Source of the DNA: Candidatus Binatia bacterium
Lineage (GTDB): Bacteria > Desulfobacterota > Binatia > UBA9968 > JAJDTQ01
Assembly (NCBI GenBank): GCA_951813575.1
Contig: OX638375.1
Location: 2,371,042-2,435,041 of the forward strand
Length of the DNA: 64,000 bases
Direction: 5' to 3'
Part shown: in pieces, positions 63,014-64,000 of the stretch
How the letters are laid out: every line of letters starts with the position of its first letter
Numbering within the stretch: the stretch's first letter is position 1
Notes under the pieces: model-generated
What the model saw: the letters and a program-made list of their open reading frames with translations, nothing else
Told to the model about the DNA's origin: nothing
Database searches by the model: none
Position numbers and translations under genes: made by a program

Positions 63014-64000
63014 ATGAGACTTCGGGATTTGGGAGAGTTCGGGCTCATCGACCTGATCCGGAGGAAGACCCCGCGGACGCGCGGCGTACGTCTGGGCATC
63101 GGCGACGACGCCGCCCGGGTCTCCACTCCCGAGGACTCGCTTCTGTTCACTTCGGATCTTCTCATCGAAGGCGTCCACTTCAACCTCGACTGGATCTCGA
63201 TGCGGGACCTCGGGCACAAGTCCCTCACCGCAAGCCTGAGCGACATCGCCGCCATGGGCGGACGGCCGGCCTATTTCCTGTTGTCGGCGGCCCTGCCCGA
63301 CGTCGCCGTGCAGCGGGCGGCCGCGCTCGTCCGGGGCATTCACGCCCTGGCCGCGGAGCACCGGGTGGCGCTGGTGGGAGGCGACACCTGCGCGGCGGAC
63401 CGGGTGATCATCGACGTGTTCCTGGCCGGCTTCGCCCCCTACGGGGCGGTCACCCGGGGCGGCGCCAGGGTGGGCGACGACATCTACGTCACCGGCACGC
63501 TGGGAGACTCGGCGCTGGGTCTGACACTGCTTTCCAAGCCCCGGCCCACGGTCTCCGCCAGGGACCGGAACTACCTCGTCCGGCGGCACCACCACCCCAC
63601 CGCCCGGGTGAACACCGGCATGCAACTGGCGAAGGAAGGCCTCGCCCGGGCCATGGTGGACGTCAGCGACGGGCTTGCCCAGGACCTGGGCCACATCTGC
63701 CGGGCCAGCGGCACCGGGGCGGTGGTACGACAGGACCGGGTGCCGCTGTCGCGCGCCTTCGGCCGCGTCGCGGGCGCGGACGACCTGACCTGCGCGCTGG
63801 CCGGCGGCGAAGACTACGAGCTGCTGTTCACCGCGGCCGGCGACGCCCGCCAGGGAGTGGAGCGCGTGGCCCGGCGAACCGGCGTCCCCATCACCCGCAT
63901 CGGCGAATGCGTGCCCCGAAAGCAGGGCCTCACGCTGGTGGACCCGCGGGGGGAAAGCACACCGCTGGCGGCACCGGGCTACGACCACTTTCACCCGGCC
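63014..64000 (+). CDS. thiL: Thiamine-monophosphate kinase, 3'-partial
   Basis: 329 residues are visible, and the end of the window cuts the gene just past GYDHF, near the usual end. Starts RLRDLGEFGLIDLIRRKTPR; the ATP/Mg sites include GIGDDAARVSTPEDSLLFTS and DLLIEGVHF, SLSDIAAMGGRPAYFLLSAA, ALVGGDTCAADRVIIDVFLA, and VDVSDGLAQDLGHICRASG. It phosphorylates thiamine monophosphate to the diphosphate cofactor. It is the last gene of the block after lon. Confidence 0.95.
   Translation, partial: MRLRDLGEFGLIDLIRRKTPRTRGVRLGIGDDAARVSTPEDSLLFTSDLLIEGVHFNLDWISMRDLGHKSLTASLSDIAAMGGRPAYFLLSAALPDVAVQRAAALVRGIHALAAEHRVALVGGDTCAADRVIIDVFLAGFAPYGAVTRGGARVGDDIYVTGTLGDSALGLTLLSKPRPTVSARDRNYLVRRHHHPTARVNTGMQLAKEGLARAMVDVSDGLAQDLGHICRASGTGAVVRQDRVPLSRAFGRVAGADDLTCALAGGEDYELLFTAAGDARQGVERVARRTGVPITRIGECVPRKQGLTLVDPRGESTPLAAPGYDHFHPA

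Overview
The window is 64 kb of high-GC bacterial chromosome: a sample gene line at 20221 is 70% G+C. Most genes are ordinary metabolic or housekeeping genes of a Gram-negative bacterium. The mix includes a TAXI-type TRAP transporter, molybdenum hydroxylases, luciferase-like (LLM) flavin enzymes, an F420-type PPOX protein, a KamA radical SAM enzyme, cysD-cysNC, a minimal type IV pilin/type II secretion-like cluster, ppdK-glyS-recO and grpE-dnaK-dnaJ-lon-thiL. It suits an environmental lineage of the deltaproteobacterial grade (Desulfobacterota, Tectomicrobia or Binatota-like). That placement is inference; the window has no rRNA or other decisive marker.

Layout. Positions 1-14,000 are a catabolic region: two LLM oxidoreductases, a DUF1611 protein whose start is missing, a TAXI TRAP transporter (binding protein and fused permease), a Tat-exported amine-oxidase-like flavoprotein, a three-subunit molybdenum hydroxylase (FAD, 2Fe-2S, Mo) and a second, orphan Mo subunit. 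Positions 14,100-21,000 hold an efflux-adaptor remnant, an orphan substrate-binding protein, a small HExxH protein and a giant Lhr helicase. Positions 21,119-22,576 are a lower-GC three-gene island of overlapping genes: a stand-alone TIR-domain protein, a MntA-like minimal nucleotidyltransferase and a HepT-like HEPN toxin. This is the best candidate for an undescribed defence system. Positions 22,800-35,900 hold kamA, a glutamate-type dehydrogenase, a DUF898/M48 pair, sulfate activation, a rubrerythrin-DUF3501-Fur(PerR)-MBL cluster, a MetRS beta-like protein and alr. A decayed histidine kinase follows. Positions 36,841-41,851 hold purH, purD, purE and a DUF1015 gene. Positions 41,900-47,900 mix small accessory genes (a dihydroxyphthalate-decarboxylase-like binding protein, PPOX, GST, a carboxyltransferase, a bicupin dioxygenase and small proteins). 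Positions 47,970-51,377 are a pilin/GspF/GspE unit. The rest is ppdK-glyS-recO on the minus strand and the chaperone-protease block grpE-dnaK-dnaJ-lon-thiL on the plus strand.

A second layer is repetitive DNA. There are three palindromic families. Family A (core TTCCCGCGGAAGCGGGAA) forms roughly 70-101 nt inverted pairs. Family B (core CCCGGGTCAAGCCCGGG) occurs singly and in clusters. Family C (core GCGGGTTTCAAACCCGC) sits right behind stop codons. One family A copy lies in frame inside lhr, and another supplies the C-terminus and stop codon of the 2Fe-2S subunit gene. Short tandem repeats start exactly at the outer edges of A and B copies. No IS element, phage gene, CRISPR array, tRNA or rRNA was found.
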